From Leucocoprinus leucothites (Eukaryota; Basidiomycota; Agaricomycetes; Agaricales; Agaricaceae), in assembly GCA_013368445.1 (NCBI GenBank), contig JAACJO010000022.1, positions 496,001 to 560,000 of the forward strand: 64,000 nucleotides of DNA, written 5' to 3'. This document shows, piece by piece, positions 1 through 12,439 of the stretch (positions are counted from its first letter, which is position 1; the number at the start of each line of letters is the position of its first letter). The notes beneath the pieces are model-generated. The model worked only from the letters and a program-made list of their open reading frames with translations. It searched no databases and was not told the DNA's origin. Position numbers and translations under genes: made by a program.

Positions 1-990
1 AAGATGTTTCAGCTCTCGTGGAAGTTACCCGGGATATTGTCAAAGAACGGCTCAAGGGCGATGCTTGGATCATGTGGGCGATAGCACAACGAGCGAGTCT
101 CCCGGTCAAAATCGAAGCTTGCATCACGTAGGTTTCATCCACCGTTTTGGGGTAATACCATTTATTCACGTCGATTTCTGGCTGGAAAGCAAGGGCATGA
201 GTTGTATGTGACCCAGGTGTTAGTCTCATCACCACCCTTAACAGTATCTTAGATTACAGACGTGTCCTTACCGGTACCATGCCTGGATTCGGACAGATCT
301 TGCTTCGCAGCTGCCTCATGGAAGTCCACAATGACATCATCAAATGTTGGAACTTTAGGGGCGAGGTAGATTAAATTTGTTTTATGTGACGCCTACTCAA
401 CTTACGCCCTCATCCTAGGTCCTCAACACTGAAGAATTCAAGCAACTGATGCTACATCTCGTCCAAGATGTTCATACGAAACCTGATGTCTCGACGTATG
501 TGCTCATGTATATTACTTGATGACTTTTGACATTTCTTTCAGTTCTCCGAACATTGACAAGATCTCTCAATTTGTGAGCCTCGTCACTGCTGCCTCTGCT
601 CCTATTGCGCCGCCCGTCGCCATCCTAGGCTTGACGTATATCTTTCTGCAATGGCTTTCGACCACTGCTTTGGATAACATGTACGTATCTTTGCTTATCC
701 GTATGATCTGATAATTATTGATGACCCCTAGACCTGAGGTTCAACGTCTTCTAGTCGCTTACATTGTGGATCTCGTCAATGTTTTGAGAGAACTCTTTGA
801 CTTTACGCTCAAACCTACCCTAGCTTTGACAACAACGTGGGAAGAGCTGAGAGAGGCATTTGAGGCATATGAGCGCTCGTCCTCTCGTCAACGCATCCAC
901 AATATCATTTGCTCAAAAGTGCCGCAGGGTGAACAAACTCTAACTGCAAATGGTCTTGACGAGAACGTTCGTGCATTGGTGGATGGATAA
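1..990 (+). CDS. Unrecognised protein, C-terminal part (truncated by window edge)
   Basis: The 5' end lies outside the window. Five exons join cleanly in one frame: up to 127, 260-365, 419-495, 543-680 and 732-990, each bounded by GT..AG, ending at TAA 988-990. The piece is about 200 residues, with a hydrophobic stretch (PIAPPVAILGLTYIFLQWL) near the middle that could be one membrane segment or a buried helix, and a leucine-rich amphipathic tail. The overall look (AWIMWAIAQRAS.., FGQILLRSCLMEVHNDIIKCW..) resembles C-terminal regions of mushroom-specific GTPase-like hypothetical proteins, but no P-loop is visible here because the N-terminus is missing, so this is only a suggestion. The splice pattern and open frame make a real gene likely; the function is unknown. 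Confidence 0.6.
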
Positions 991-1399
991 TTAGGAAATG
1001 GGGACGGACCTTGAATATCAATTGTCGATGTAGCTTGTCCTATGACTCGGTTTCGTGGCCACCGAAATTCCGTATTCTTAGTTGTGATGTATAATAGGTT
1101 CATTGTATACTTAACTTACTTAGTATGGCGCTGGCCCGCGGGTGTGAAAATGTTGTCAATGATAGAGTGTGACCTTCGTGATTTCCCAACTTTTCCCCAC
1201 CTCATCCACTACGGCTCTCATAGACTAGCCCTCGAGCTAGGTGGTTTGACACTGCTGCTTTCCGCACCAATACCAACATGCCTCCTTGCAGTGTATCTCG
1301 ATCTCACTCCGTTCTCACCAGACCCTCTCTGCGGATACAATAAACACTATCCGTCTCACCCTCTTTATTGAACTTGCAGAGCCTGCGCTCAGCACCTCT

Positions 1400-2840
1400 T
1401 ATCACTCGGAATGGCCCACGATCATCAAGTTGCCCATAGTAATTGATCCCCTCCCATTCCATCTGGATTACCACCATCGACCCCGCCTCTATCTCGCATA
1501 ATCATTCGGTTGCTTGTGCCGGGGCACTTGGAGAAGTGAGTTTTTTTTCTTTTTTCTTTCATCCCCTCTCCGGACCCTCCATGGCTCGAAGTCACGACCG
1601 TTCCGTAGTGTGCCCCCACAATCCAGAGGGTTCACTTACCAATTTGCTTCCAGGATGATAGTCATAAATTTCGACCACCACCTCGTGCCCCTTAGAGAGC
1701 TTTGCCACGCCCACGCCTGATGTCGTCTAGAGCTTTGATGACAACAGCAACGCCAGGCTCGGTTGTGCGTTGTTCTATCTTACGACATACGGTATGCCTG
1801 TTGAATTTCTCTTCCTTTCCCTACGAGTTGGCATCAGTGTTGAAGGCCTTTTGTCTGTTTTCCTGCTTTTCCTTTTCGTATCTCTTGGATTGAATGAGTG
1901 CTGACCATGGCTTTTTCATCCTCGCAGGTCCGAGGCACATACGGCGTAGGTTTTGGCTCCAAATCCTACACCACCTACTTTCAACGACCCACGTACAACT
2001 ATAGGGTATGTGACCTGCCCCTCCCACCGCTCCATATCGTGCCGCTAATCCCACCTTTTCTCTGCCTGCAGGACATGTGGTTGGACTCGGACGCTGCTGC
2101 CTTGCACCTATTCTCGTTCGACCACGCGAATGCCCTATACCATCCCAAGGACCTGTCAAGAGGACACCCTCAACACCAAACCCGCAGACTCGTCCAACGA
2201 CACGGGGAACCAAAAATTTTACGAGACCGCACACAGAGAGGAGGCATAACCAGGTCGGTGGCAAGTGACCCCATACGACACATTTAGCACAACGTTTTAT
2301 TTTTTCTGCGGCAGATGAAGCTTGAGGCCTTCGCATCGGCGATACACCCGCCGTGCGATCGCAAGAACAACCACGGTACCCTACGTCACCCCAACTTGAT
2401 TCCGTAGTAGCCCACAGCGACTCGATATCAGAAAATCACCATAGCAGCACCGCCGCACCCCTCATAATGGCCACGAATGAAGGTGCCCCAATAACGTAAG
2501 TGATCACCCATCGCCGTCGGCTCGAGGGCGACCAACAATGCTCACCTGCCATCTTTTTCTTGCTTTCTTCAGGGCTCGAGGGTACTACATCGTTCTCCTC
2601 CCGTTCATGCGGACGTGCGCGACACCCATTTCCCAACCGATATCAATTCAGACAGCCCAGCCGATGCCCAGCGTCGCGCCCGGTAACTACCACACTATGA
2701 GAACGGCTTCGCTATGCGTCAAGCCCACGCATGGTCACCACTTCACAACGTCGACTCCTGTGCTGATAATACCACCAGGCCACGAATGCGTCAGGTGGTC
2801 AGTATCCTTTGTACTACATGCGCGGTGAGAAACGTGAAGC
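1400..2840 (+). pseudogene. Decayed or unrecognised coding-like region
   Basis: Several short stretches look protein-like and are flanked by splice-like signals, for example around 1929-2007 (YGVGFGSKSYTTYFQRPTYN) between a CAG acceptor and a GTATGT donor, and 2571-2799 after a TTTCTTCAG acceptor. They do not join into one open frame: stops and frame changes interrupt every join I tried. No family was recognised. It may be the relic of a gene, or exons of a gene whose structure I could not solve. There is no evidence for an intact product. Confidence 0.2.
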
Positions 2841-5160
2841 ACGGAGTGTCAATGTTTTTTGACCTAGAGTGCTCCTCTTGTAGTTAGTAGGTCTCTCAAC
2901 GTGTCGGGTCCTTAGTTTCGTTGATTAGATATATTCAATGTAAGATTGACGCTTAGTGATGTATTCCTGTTCAAGAGAAATTTGATGAACATTCCGTTCC
3001 CGTTATTGAGCCCGAGCGGTGTCTTCAACCAGATGAACCAAAAATTACTATAATGAGCACAACGGACGGTAGTAGACAGCGTCGAACGCTCCGCTTTCTC
3101 ACCGATTTCTACCGTCGGCTGTCCTCAACTCTTTATACTGTTCCATCCTGCAATGTCTCGTGTGAAATTATGACTGGTTGTATGTTGTGCGTTTGAACAC
3201 CAGACAAGTTACCGACCTTACATGGGGAACGACCTAATGCCACTTTGTATACCTTATAGTTCAATACTTCCAACGGGCCATGGGTACCGTGAATAGAGTA
3301 ACTTGAACATATTTCCCGGATGTGTGGGGTCACTCAGCAGAGTTAAAATGTAGTCTTAGATCAGCTTCCGTAGGTTCCGATATACTACAATCGAAAGTGC
3401 AAGGTCGCATATTTAATCAGTAGTAATATTGTATGGTTCCGGTTTGCTACTGTAGCGTGATTGTCAATTCAACACCCCCTCGTCAAGAATCAATGATCAA
3501 AAGAAGCACCGACGAACAAGGGAGAACAGTCATCCAAGGGTCCTGACACGGGAGCCCCTCCTTGTGTTGCCGGGTCGATTGATGAGAAAGATACCAGCAA
3601 GTGAGAAGCTGATGTCTGAATAAGGCGTTAAGCTCAAAGGACGAGCTTTGATGGTAGTATGGCTACGCTATGTCGAAAGTAAATTGATGATCAGAACACG
3701 AGAGAAGAAGAATATGGAATAAAAACAACTACTAAATAAACGTCGAACAGGACAAGCATCTGGACCATGCAGTAATTGAAAAGGGCGCGAGCAAAGGACT
3801 GAACCTGGCTGAAGTACTCAAACCCCAGCCTCCCATCCATCACACATGGGTTCGTAGGAGATGCGATATACTATCCCAAAGTCCAACAATCAACCCAAAG
3901 GAGGGGAAATCGAAGAGCGAGACGAAATTAAGGGAAGGAAATATTATCCACTCACAGTAAGAGGGCGAGCAGGTCAATGCTCAAAATCGTCGGCACTACC
4001 GCCACCTCTCCTTCATCTCTCTCCTCTCGCTGTAACCGTCCCACGCTATCCTCAAAAAAGCACCCGATAGTGTCGAAGGCTGTTGCTTCGTTGTCGTATT
4101 CCGCGACAAACTCAGAATGAATGGGGCAGGTGTGAATGCCCCGAAGCGAGCGGCCTGAGTAGAGCAATATCTGGAGTCGATGGTCCAATGCAGGTGTGGG
4201 TTTCAGAGATGACGAAGACGGAGGTGACGGTGCCCCCATCTCCCCCGGAGGTGGGTGCAGGCCGTGGTGACAGTGGTGCGGGTGCTGGAGCTGAGGATCG
4301 TGGTGCGCAATACTAGAGGAACACTCCTCAAGCGCATTTCTACAGCGAGCAGCGAGTGCCTTGTGGATTGGCCACCGCCGATGACCTTGTGGGTGAGTTC
4401 TCCCACATCATTGCCCCGGTTGAAAGGGGAGACCATGGGAGACCATGGACCAACTTGCTGTTCAAGGGGGCGGGTGCTGTGGTTGAAGGAAACCAAACGC
4501 TTCATCAGTCACGGAACATTGCGAATAACAAAGTCCTTACTCGCGTATAGAGGCAGCATTATCTTTGGCCAAAGAACGAATGATATTAAAGCCATTAACT
4601 GCAGGCTAAGTGTAAATGAGCAGTAGGAGCAGATAAGTCGGTAGGTTGGTTCACACAGCCCCGGGTCTGAAATGCTCACCGCTCCTTATGAAGTCATTGA
4701 TTTGACGAGATAGGGTAGATTGGCTGTAGGCCCAAGGGCCAACAGCGGAAAACTCGACTTCTTCAACAGCGCCCAGAGAGACTGACACTGAAGCGTCACT
4801 TGTCCACTTTCAATTGCCTCTGGGAAGTAGTCTGGCCCGCTATTTGTATGAGGGAATTACGGGAGTGCATCATTAATGCGAGGGCGGCAGACCATCCTTC
4901 GATTGCGCCACCATTTCCTCCAGTCGGGTCAATCCATCATCCGGAGCCTCTAGTATTCGATAGCGGCCGAAGCATCGCCCAAGTCTCGATTACGACGTTA
5001 ATATGAAGGCGAGGATTAAATCATGGCTGTACAAAGCGAATATCTATGAATGTAAAAAAAAGAGACTCGAGCGGAAATAAATAAATACAAAGAGTACCAC
5101 CTCCCTACCAAATCCCACCCGGAACTGTACAACTCCTTGAGATGAATTTTATAGATTTAG
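2841..5160. other. Intergenic stretch, no supported gene
   Basis: Only short open frames on both strands, none longer than about 120 codons and none with a recognisable motif or consistent splicing. The piece around 3950-4330 is open in several minus-strand frames and proline/serine rich, but no frame stands out. It lies downstream of the siderophore transporter and may contain its 3' UTR near 5100-5166. Confidence 0.4.
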
Positions 5161-5166
5161 GGGTAA

Positions 5167-7686
5167 CTAATGCCCATGCTTTCCCTCATGCTTCTCCTCC
5201 CTCTGCGCACCGTGCGCAGCGCCAGTTAGATCGACATTATCCACTGCATTTTGCGTGTCTCCGAGATACCAATTCGGCATGAAAAACGTGAGGATGAGGG
5301 GTATCACCGCGATGACGGTAGCCGTGATAGTCATGGTTTTCATCACATCATCATATGCTGTGGAGAACAAAGGGGACAAATGAGTATACTTATCCGAGAG
5401 TGAAAGGGTGAAAGATTCAACGGACCTTGAATGACACCCTCGCGTATGGGGTTCCCTCGAGGGTATTGAACCACATCGGTAATAGAGCCGAACAAAGCGA
5501 GCTGTTGATCAGGAGGGAGGAACGGAAGATATTTCGCAAGCTTCCCGGGCATAATGTTTGTCCACAAAGCGCCAGCTGTACAATCGAAAACGCTCTCAAT
5601 TCTCGTTGCAAAATCAAGATTGTGGCGATAGGTACTCACCGATTGCACCCCCGATGCTACCACCAATCTCTGTTACTAATAACACCACAGCAGTGACCAT
5701 TGCTACGTCTGCATGAGGTACCGAAGCTTGGGCACCGACTTGTGAAGCGACAGACGCGAATCCGCCTCCAATACCTTGAAGAAGTTGACTCCAGACGACT
5801 TCGGCGTCCGAGGCGTTGGCACCACGTGAGTGTATCATGAGACCACAGCCGAGGAGACGAATAGTGAGTCCGACAATGAGAACATACTGTGTAATTTTGA
5901 CGTCAGTAATGAAGCGAGTGGACAGGTAGAGGAAAGAGTGTAAGTACCTTGTAACGGCGAATGACGCACATTCCAGCGCCAGCAGCGATGCCGAACACGG
6001 TGAGTGCGACGGTTTGCGTTTGCGAGAAGTATGTGGCATTGAGGAGCGACCTGACAAAACTGAGATGTAGCTTTTGAGATCGTGCAATGAAATGCCTACC
6101 ATGGCTTGACGACGATGACAAAGGAGAAAAGATAGGTGAAAGAGATGTAGAATGAAATCTACAACAAAAACGGTGAGATCAATCGACGTCTCTGGTATGT
6201 GAATACGTACAAAGTCGAATGCGCCAATGAGCGCGGCGAGACACACAGATCGGTTGACCACGAAGCGTCTCGGAACAACAGGATATTTGGCGAATTTGAT
6301 GTCCCAGAGACCATAGACTGGAAGTAGACAGGCACCGACGACAACCATGGCTATCATGGAAGCTACCAACACAACGTGTATCAGCGGCAGTTCGAGGATA
6401 TGATTGAAAACCTAAATTCACCGTTTTTCCAATGTCCATTAGCATTAATGGCAAGTGTGAGCGGGAGGAGGATGAGAGCGACTGATGTTCCGAGGAGAAG
6501 GAGTCCGAAAAGATCGAGTTTCTCAACAAATTCGAAGAGGCGACGTGCAATAGGTTGATCTGAATCGACATTCTTGACGAAACCAAGTTTCTTCGCTTTG
6601 CGCTCGGCCCAGAGGAGGGTGATGATAAGAGGTGAAAGCGCCGCCGGAACAAGGATAGCGAACATGCCGTCTGAACAATTACGTCAGGTCTCCAAATGAG
6701 TTACGAGATTGGCATGGAAGAAAAGACGTACAACCCCATCGCCATCCGGAGTGCGTGAGGATGTTTGTGGAAATGTTGGAACCGACGAAGGCGTTGATGA
6801 CGAAGGGGAGGGACATAAGGCCAGAAACGAGGCCTCTCCATTTGAGCGTTGTCGTGTCGGCGATGATGATTTGAGTCAGCAACTGTAGTCCACTACAATA
6901 ATCATCCGGTTAAGGTGTGCAAAGGGCCGGGTATCGTCAACGTACGTGTATCCTCTAGAGGTGGCGATTATAAGTAATGGTGCTCAAGGTACTAAGTGTC
7001 GGGAAAGACTCACACGGCGTATATAATGATACCACCTGCTACCGTCTGCGCATTCTTCGCCGAAGCAATGACGATGTATCCTATAACGTGTTAGCTCGTA
7101 AACATCAATGTCAGACAAAAACTCAGTACCAATGACATAGAAGATCACTAGAAGAGTGCTGAGTGCGAGTTTAAGGCTAGAAGATTAAGGGCGTGAGCAC
7201 TTACAAACGACAACATATGCTGAGCCGCGTGACCGAACGTCGGCAATCTTTGCAATGACGGGTTTTCCAACAGCAACTGAATGCGAGAGAGTATAAATAG
7301 GTTGGAATGCAACAGAAGAAGGCACGAATACGAGTGCCGTGAGAGTGAGAACGCACTGATGATGGATTGAGCGACCTGGATTGTACTAATGAGACTGTGG
7401 TGACCGAAACTTGAGGCGGCGAAGGCGAGGTAGGTGTAGGTGGTCGTTCCATCGAGAGAGTAGATGTAGGCAGCAAGGCCAAGACTACAAGGCGCAAGCA
7501 TGAGCAACCGAATCCTGAAGACATCAAGCGTAGTAACGGTACTCACCTGACAAACAAAAACCACTTCGAATATTTCCCATACACCCTATGAGTTGCCTCA
7601 ACTGTACGAACGCCCAGATGTGCGACGTCCTCAGAAGGTTGGGATGAACCAACGGACTCCACGTCCTTGTCTTTGAGAGAGGACAT
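5167..7686 (-). CDS. Siderophore-iron transporter, MFS superfamily
   Basis: A multi-exon gene for a proton-coupled major facilitator that imports ferric siderophore complexes across the plasma membrane. Start is the ATG at 7686 (MSSLKDKDVESV); stop at 5167-5169. Joined exons give the hallmarks of the fungal Sit/Mir/Str family: KYSKWFLFVSLGLAAYIYSLD in TM1, then FAASSFGHHSLISTIQVAQ, an ADVRSRG-like loop, FYVIGYIVIASAKN, QLLTQIIIADTT, LLNATYFSQTQTV and, near the end, GALWTNIMPGKLAKYLP. The tail is short and charged with several His residues (HGAQREEKHEGKHGH). Family members have about 14 membrane segments and the hydrophobic pattern agrees. I saw no frame break. Two ATCTGATAA sites lie 158-190 bp upstream of the ATG, as expected for repression by an iron-sensing GATA factor. 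Substrate specificity cannot be told from sequence. No siderophore synthetase is in the window. Confidence 0.9.
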
Positions 7687-7843
7687 GACAAGGTGATTGA
7701 GGAGTGTGGGAGGGAAAGGAACAGGAAAAAACATACCAGGAGGTTGGGAGAATTTAAAAGGCGAGCGAGGATGATTGATTTACTTGGCCGAACGGAGAAA
7801 AGATGGGAGGGGACTGGGTATCATGCGATTATGCCGGTACCTT

Positions 7844-7876
7844 ATCTGATAACACGCTTGTCATCATATCTGATAA
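7844..7876 (-). promoter_or_regulatory. Pair of iron-type GATA factor sites upstream of the siderophore transporter
   Basis: Two perfect ATCTGATAA motifs at 7844-7852 and 7868-7876, spaced 24 bp start to start, upstream of the transporter ATG at 7686. ATCWGATAA is the extended site of fungal iron-responsive GATA repressors (Fep1, SreA, Urbs1 type). Further plain GATAA cores occur near 7976 and 8054. Regulation by iron is inferred from motif and gene identity. Confidence 0.7.
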
Positions 7877-7989
7877 GCGGTGACAGAAGATCAGGCCATC
7901 CCGTTCATTTTCCCCCGGCCGTGCTCCCCGAATACCCAACTATACGAATTCCGGGTCAGTTGGAGAAATTTGAGCCGATTATCTCCGAT

Positions 7990-9090
7990 ATAAATTGAAG
8001 GGGCAGCGATCTGGGCCCATGAAAACTTTGAAGGGCGTGCACAAGGAAAGGCCGGGAGATAATTTCTCACGCCGGGTGATGCCCTCAGAGTGTCCGAATG
8101 GGGGCTAGGATCCCCGCCCGATTGCTATTGTTGAGGAGAGGGAAAGACGAGGGCTCACTGCGACGGACGCTACAACCATAACTCCCATCGTCTTGGCACC
8201 ACATCCAAGGGCTGTGTCTTAAATTCCCGTAGGCCACCATTTCTTCCTTCATTCATCGATTGGCACATCAGGATTTTTGGACTTGGCAGGTTAAATACAA
8301 TACGCGTGGCCCTCTGGAGAATGATATCGCCTCAGGTTAGCAGAACTTAATTCTGTTGGATTTACAATACCTCTGATTCCTCGACTTCAACCAGCGGGCC
8401 AGATCTCTGAATCCGAAAGTCCTCTAATTCCACAAGAGGGCGAAGCCCATGACTTGAAATCATATTGTCGAGCTATCCGGTCTTGATGAATAAGTTATTC
8501 AGTTGAATAGACTAGTCCTTGGATCTGAGAGTCCTCTAAACCCCCGAGTCTTTCCGAGTTCTGAGGAATTCGCAAGGCGTGAAAATTGGAGCCGCATTCG
8601 AGGCCTCGGAAATACCCCCATGATGGGATCATGGAAGCCATCGGCATGGTGCTTTGATGATGGGGCGTTTTGATCCTTAGCCTCTCACTCTCCACATCAC
8701 AATCACAGATGAGCTCTCTTGGGAGGTCTCCTTAGTTGGCTCATATTGGAGAAACATCCTTGGCCTGGTGTCAGTCTAGACTTGGTTGTAACCCCCGCTA
8801 CAAAGCGTAGTGTGCCAGGTTGTGCCAGTTTCTCTGTGCCGACGACGTAATGGGGTCAATTGCTCTCCAACACGAACTGAAGCGCGCTCGCGGTTACTCC
8901 CACAAGCTCCCCCCTGCACGACCGTTACTCGTTCTGTATTACCAACGAACCCTCCTCTCAAAGCTGAGAGTAAAGTGGCTGCTATAGTCTCCATACGAAG
9001 TAAGCGCAACCTTCCTTTGGCATGGAATCTAACGATGAATGATCATAGGTCGCGCTTCCCTGTCTGTCTCAAGGGTCTTCGCATATTACT
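7990..9090. other. Intergenic stretch, no supported gene
   Basis: Beyond the transporter promoter nothing coding is supported. Short open frames exist (for example 8776-9009 minus) but lack motifs and splice continuity. No repeat or RNA gene was recognised. Confidence 0.35.
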
Positions 9091-9099
9091 CGGAAACCA

Positions 9100-9750
9100 G
9101 TATATCCATTCGGCGTGGAATCGCTGATCATGGAACATATGCTAGGTGTGGAGATGACCTCTGGCGCTTTCAAAAGCGGAGACTGGGTCTCCATCTCATC
9201 AGTCCTTACCATCAGCGGTTTCGGCTCAAGGCGGACAAGGGATGGCAGCACCTATCATGGCGTCAACCTGCTCGATGGACACGACCTCCTGCCCAAGCCA
9301 CATTCGAGATAAAGCACTCTAAGCCGCCGCTGTCTCCGACGTATTCAGAACCACTGCTACCACTACAACCCACGACCCGTATGAACTTGAAGCCCTTCAA
9401 GATGTCTCTCTTTTAAGATACTGGCTGACGGCCTCTTTTCCTTTTCAAACATTGCCCGCCTTCACGCCAGAGAGTCCCTCAACCCGTTCCATTCGACGGT
9501 AAACCCTCCACCAGATCCCATTATGATCTTCCGACGTTCCACGAATGTGTTAACCTCTTTCAGACGATCTACACTCTATATCCCGATTCCCCTATACTAT
9601 GGCCATTGGCGGGCCCACCCAACTTTCGCTTTTCGCATGATGATTCGCATGACGGTTATATTCTCATCGATCCACAATCGGGAGGAATTACTAGCATTTT
9701 CGACACTGCCTTTGTCCACTGTGGGCAGAGGTCTGCGCGTCGGCCGGTTT
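9100..9750 (+). pseudogene. Decayed fragment of an unrecognised protein gene
   Basis: Protein-like stretches run on the plus strand but change frame. One reads ...THDPYELEALQDVSLLRYW... around 9370-9440, and another, in a different frame, runs from about 9488 to 9725 with GYILIDPQSGGITSIFDTAF near its end. No start or splice solution restores one frame. It abuts the TMEM242-like 3' fragment, so it may be a rearrangement junction between two gene relics. Family unknown. Confidence 0.3.
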
Positions 9751-9794
9751 GAGAAGAAAAGTGAAGGATTCACGTTCAGTCATGATGATCCTGA

Positions 9795-10010
9795 GGATGC
9801 CGAATTGCGAGCAGGTTGCTTTGAGGAAGTTGGAGGTTGAAGCGAGGCTGGAGAGGGCCAAACACAAACAGAGGATTGTCGTCTGGGGTTCTTGCTCCTT
9901 CTTGTAACGTATCTGGTCCGTCGTTGATAGGGTATTCCGAGGAATATACTGATTCGCCGCACTCGGTCTGGATTTAAGTCCATCCTTGCTATAGGGGGGC
10001 ACCACTTCCG
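9795..10010 (+). pseudogene. 3' fragment of a TMEM242-like gene
   Basis: This stretch matches the last coding part and the sequence just beyond the intact TMEM242-like gene at 26381-27265. Shared pieces include the QVALR-LE-EAR coding segment (near 9812-9855, versus about 27163-27200) and, past the stop, the similar run from GTAACGTAT to the GGAATATACTG segment (about 9903-9948 versus 27264-27310). Everything 5' of the acidic C-terminal region is missing, so it cannot encode the membrane domain. It is a duplicated and truncated copy. Confidence 0.65.
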
Positions 10011-10079
10011 CCCAAGCCTTATGTATTCGTGAACTCCAATCCCTCTTTTCTCGAACTACCATAAACGATGCCACACTAA

Positions 10080-11640
10080 AATGTTGATTGCATTACATAT
10101 GCCCCTCTAGTTCCAGAGATACTTTGAGAATCAAAATCGCCACACATAAGAAAGCCACGCCTATGCTTTTCTGAACTGAAATTCATCAAATATGTTGCTT
10201 CGGATAACCGGTACATTTCTCTTGTTTTTTTAGCAGATTTTACGGTACCCACATATATTCTAGGTTTGTTGAGTGCTTTACGACCACAACAGAAGAATAT
10301 CAGGCTTGGGATTCTAACGAAGGCTAACTGCTTGACGTGGGTATGTCATCATAATTCGCCTTTTTTTTTTGCATCGCCAAGGCATTAAAGGCCGTATACG
10401 ACAGAAAAAATTCTCAGTAAAACGTTCCACTTCTCTTACTATTGCATAGCGTCAACTATTTTATTTCACGTTTGTCCTGCCTAGAGATTTCTTTTCTGAT
10501 ATCCTTTCACGTGACGATTAGATTTCTTATCTCTGAGGGCATTCAGGAGTCCGAGACAACAGAAAGCCACTTGATTCGCTCAAGGAACCGGATATTCCAC
10601 CTGTTGGTTGCCATTGCTAGAACTTTCGAGAGGATGTGTGGTCGGCACGGGCCGCACGGTGCTCTTGAGCCGCCGTCGAAAGCCTGGAAGGCCTGTAGAT
10701 AGAAGTTTGATGGCTACTCCCATCACAAGTTTAGTGAGACCGTTGTGTATGAGAACAGGGGGAGGTTCTGGAAGGGAACAAGGAAATTTCTTACCAGAGG
10801 ACAACCAACGTGTGCACTGAACATGATCCGACGACAAAAACTGATTACATTCAGTGGCTGTGTGGTTATTCGAAGCTTTTTCACAGATACCTTCATAGAC
10901 CAATTGTCTCTGCTCCGCTCCGACTTAATCTTACATTCCTGATTAATGTTCTTTGCATGCAACAACTGAGATCAGTCAAAATTGTGCCCCCCGTTGTAGC
11001 TCCAAGATATCCTCAGGCGATCAACCTTCTATGTGCCGGCCCAATCCTCCTCCATTCAAATGGGCGGCTTCTCTTTTTGCTTTAGGTCGTCCTGCTTCCC
11101 GCATGTTACCTATCTAGACGAGAACCAGCCGTTATACCATGTCTTTTGGTGTGTATATTACAACAACACAGTCATCAGTGTTTAGTTTGCGGCCTTCGTT
11201 TTCTATCCAATCTGATCGAATCACTTCACGTTAGGAGGTGACAGTGGGAAATCCAGCTCGCTCATTGAATTCCCCCTGAACCCACACAGAGCTCACCGTC
11301 ATGTGAATCTACTTATGTATATCCTTCTTCTCCGAGACTCCTGAAGTTCAGCAAATTCTATAAGCTTATTCCCAGCTCGCTTAACACGGAACTCAACAAC
11401 ATACGCGCTTGCTTGGTCCAGCATTCTTGGATTCACACCTTCCTGGTTCCCTGATGGAGAGCAGGATGTCGCTCTTGTGCATGTGGAGGTGCTTGATTTA
11501 TAGCTGATGACGGCGCACCGGCTGTGCGAAGTGGGGTGATTTGGTTTACTTGGCAAAAACCTGAAAATATAAGTCAGTCTTTCCCCCAAGTCTATTCCTC
11601 AGGCATGTTCGTGGCGAACCATCTATAGCTAGTGCTTTAG
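10080..11640. other. Intergenic stretch, no supported gene
   Basis: Only short, uninformative open frames. The minus frame at 10580-10903 (107 codons) contains a moderately hydrophobic run but no recognisable domain and no clear splice partner. A poly-T run lies near 10361-10370. Nothing is annotated. Confidence 0.35.
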
Positions 11641-11673
11641 CCTGCCTCCCCTTCCTGCTTCCTGTTTAGACAC

Positions 11674-12122
11674 AATGACGACAACATATTCGCCCCAATT
11701 GTGCTGTGTTCTTGGCTCCAACATATTCAAAAAAACTGTTCTCGCTTATAGAAGAGCTCCCGATACCCATGTCAGTCCAAGACTCCGATTTGTGGGAAGA
11801 ACTCGTTAGGCACGCCCCCCGTTTCCATTCTTCTTGTGCTCCTCCTTACCATTGCATAAGTAGAAGAGCTGATAAAGGAAGTGGTCTTGATGAGAGAAAC
11901 CTGTTCGGATCATATATGCTCCGTGCAGGCGCTGCTCGTTGGGTCATTGAGAATTTCTTGGAAGCTGAATGCTACACGGGTCTGAGTAATGGAAGGCGCC
12001 CTGAAGACTTTCAATTACGTTCACTGCATGGGCATGAAATAATTTGCCTCCTCAGCATCGCAAAGATGCTGCATAATGTCGTTGTTGGTGCCCGAACACC
12101 GAGGCGGCGTGGGTACGTTTGA
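11674..12122 (+). CDS. Possible small unknown protein (weak)
   Basis: The longest open frame locally is 138 codons, ending TGA 12120-12122, with the sequence ..LWEELVRHAPRFHSSCAPPY.. and ..RWVIENFLEAECYTGLSNG... Its first listed start is at 11706. An ATG at 11674 reads MTTTYSPQLCCVLGSNIFKK in another frame and could be a short first exon joined by an AG near 11750. No domain was recognised. It could be a gene fragment or a chance ORF. Confidence 0.2.
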
Positions 12123-12439
12123 GGCTGTCAAGGGCGCGTATCAACTATCAGCGGACACCTGGTGAGATCGAAACAGACAACTCTGTGTGCTAGTACCCGA
12201 GATTGTGAACCTTAATCAATCACAATCAATCACAGATGCCTGCGTTCTTTGACTACTGGGAGCACATTATTTGATCTTAATACCCTGAAATCCAACTGAA
12301 GGGGATATTGGACTATACAACGATTATCGATTGTACAGGATTGTGCACTTTCGAATTTATCATACTCAAGCTCTCGTAGCAATTTATATTCTCATTAAAA
12401 TACATACATACAGATACAGCATATTGAATACAAAGGGTC

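Noticed and set aside
1821..2336. 171-codon minus-strand ORF
   Set aside because: Antisense to the coding-like pieces with better splice signals, and no motif; likely a shadow frame.
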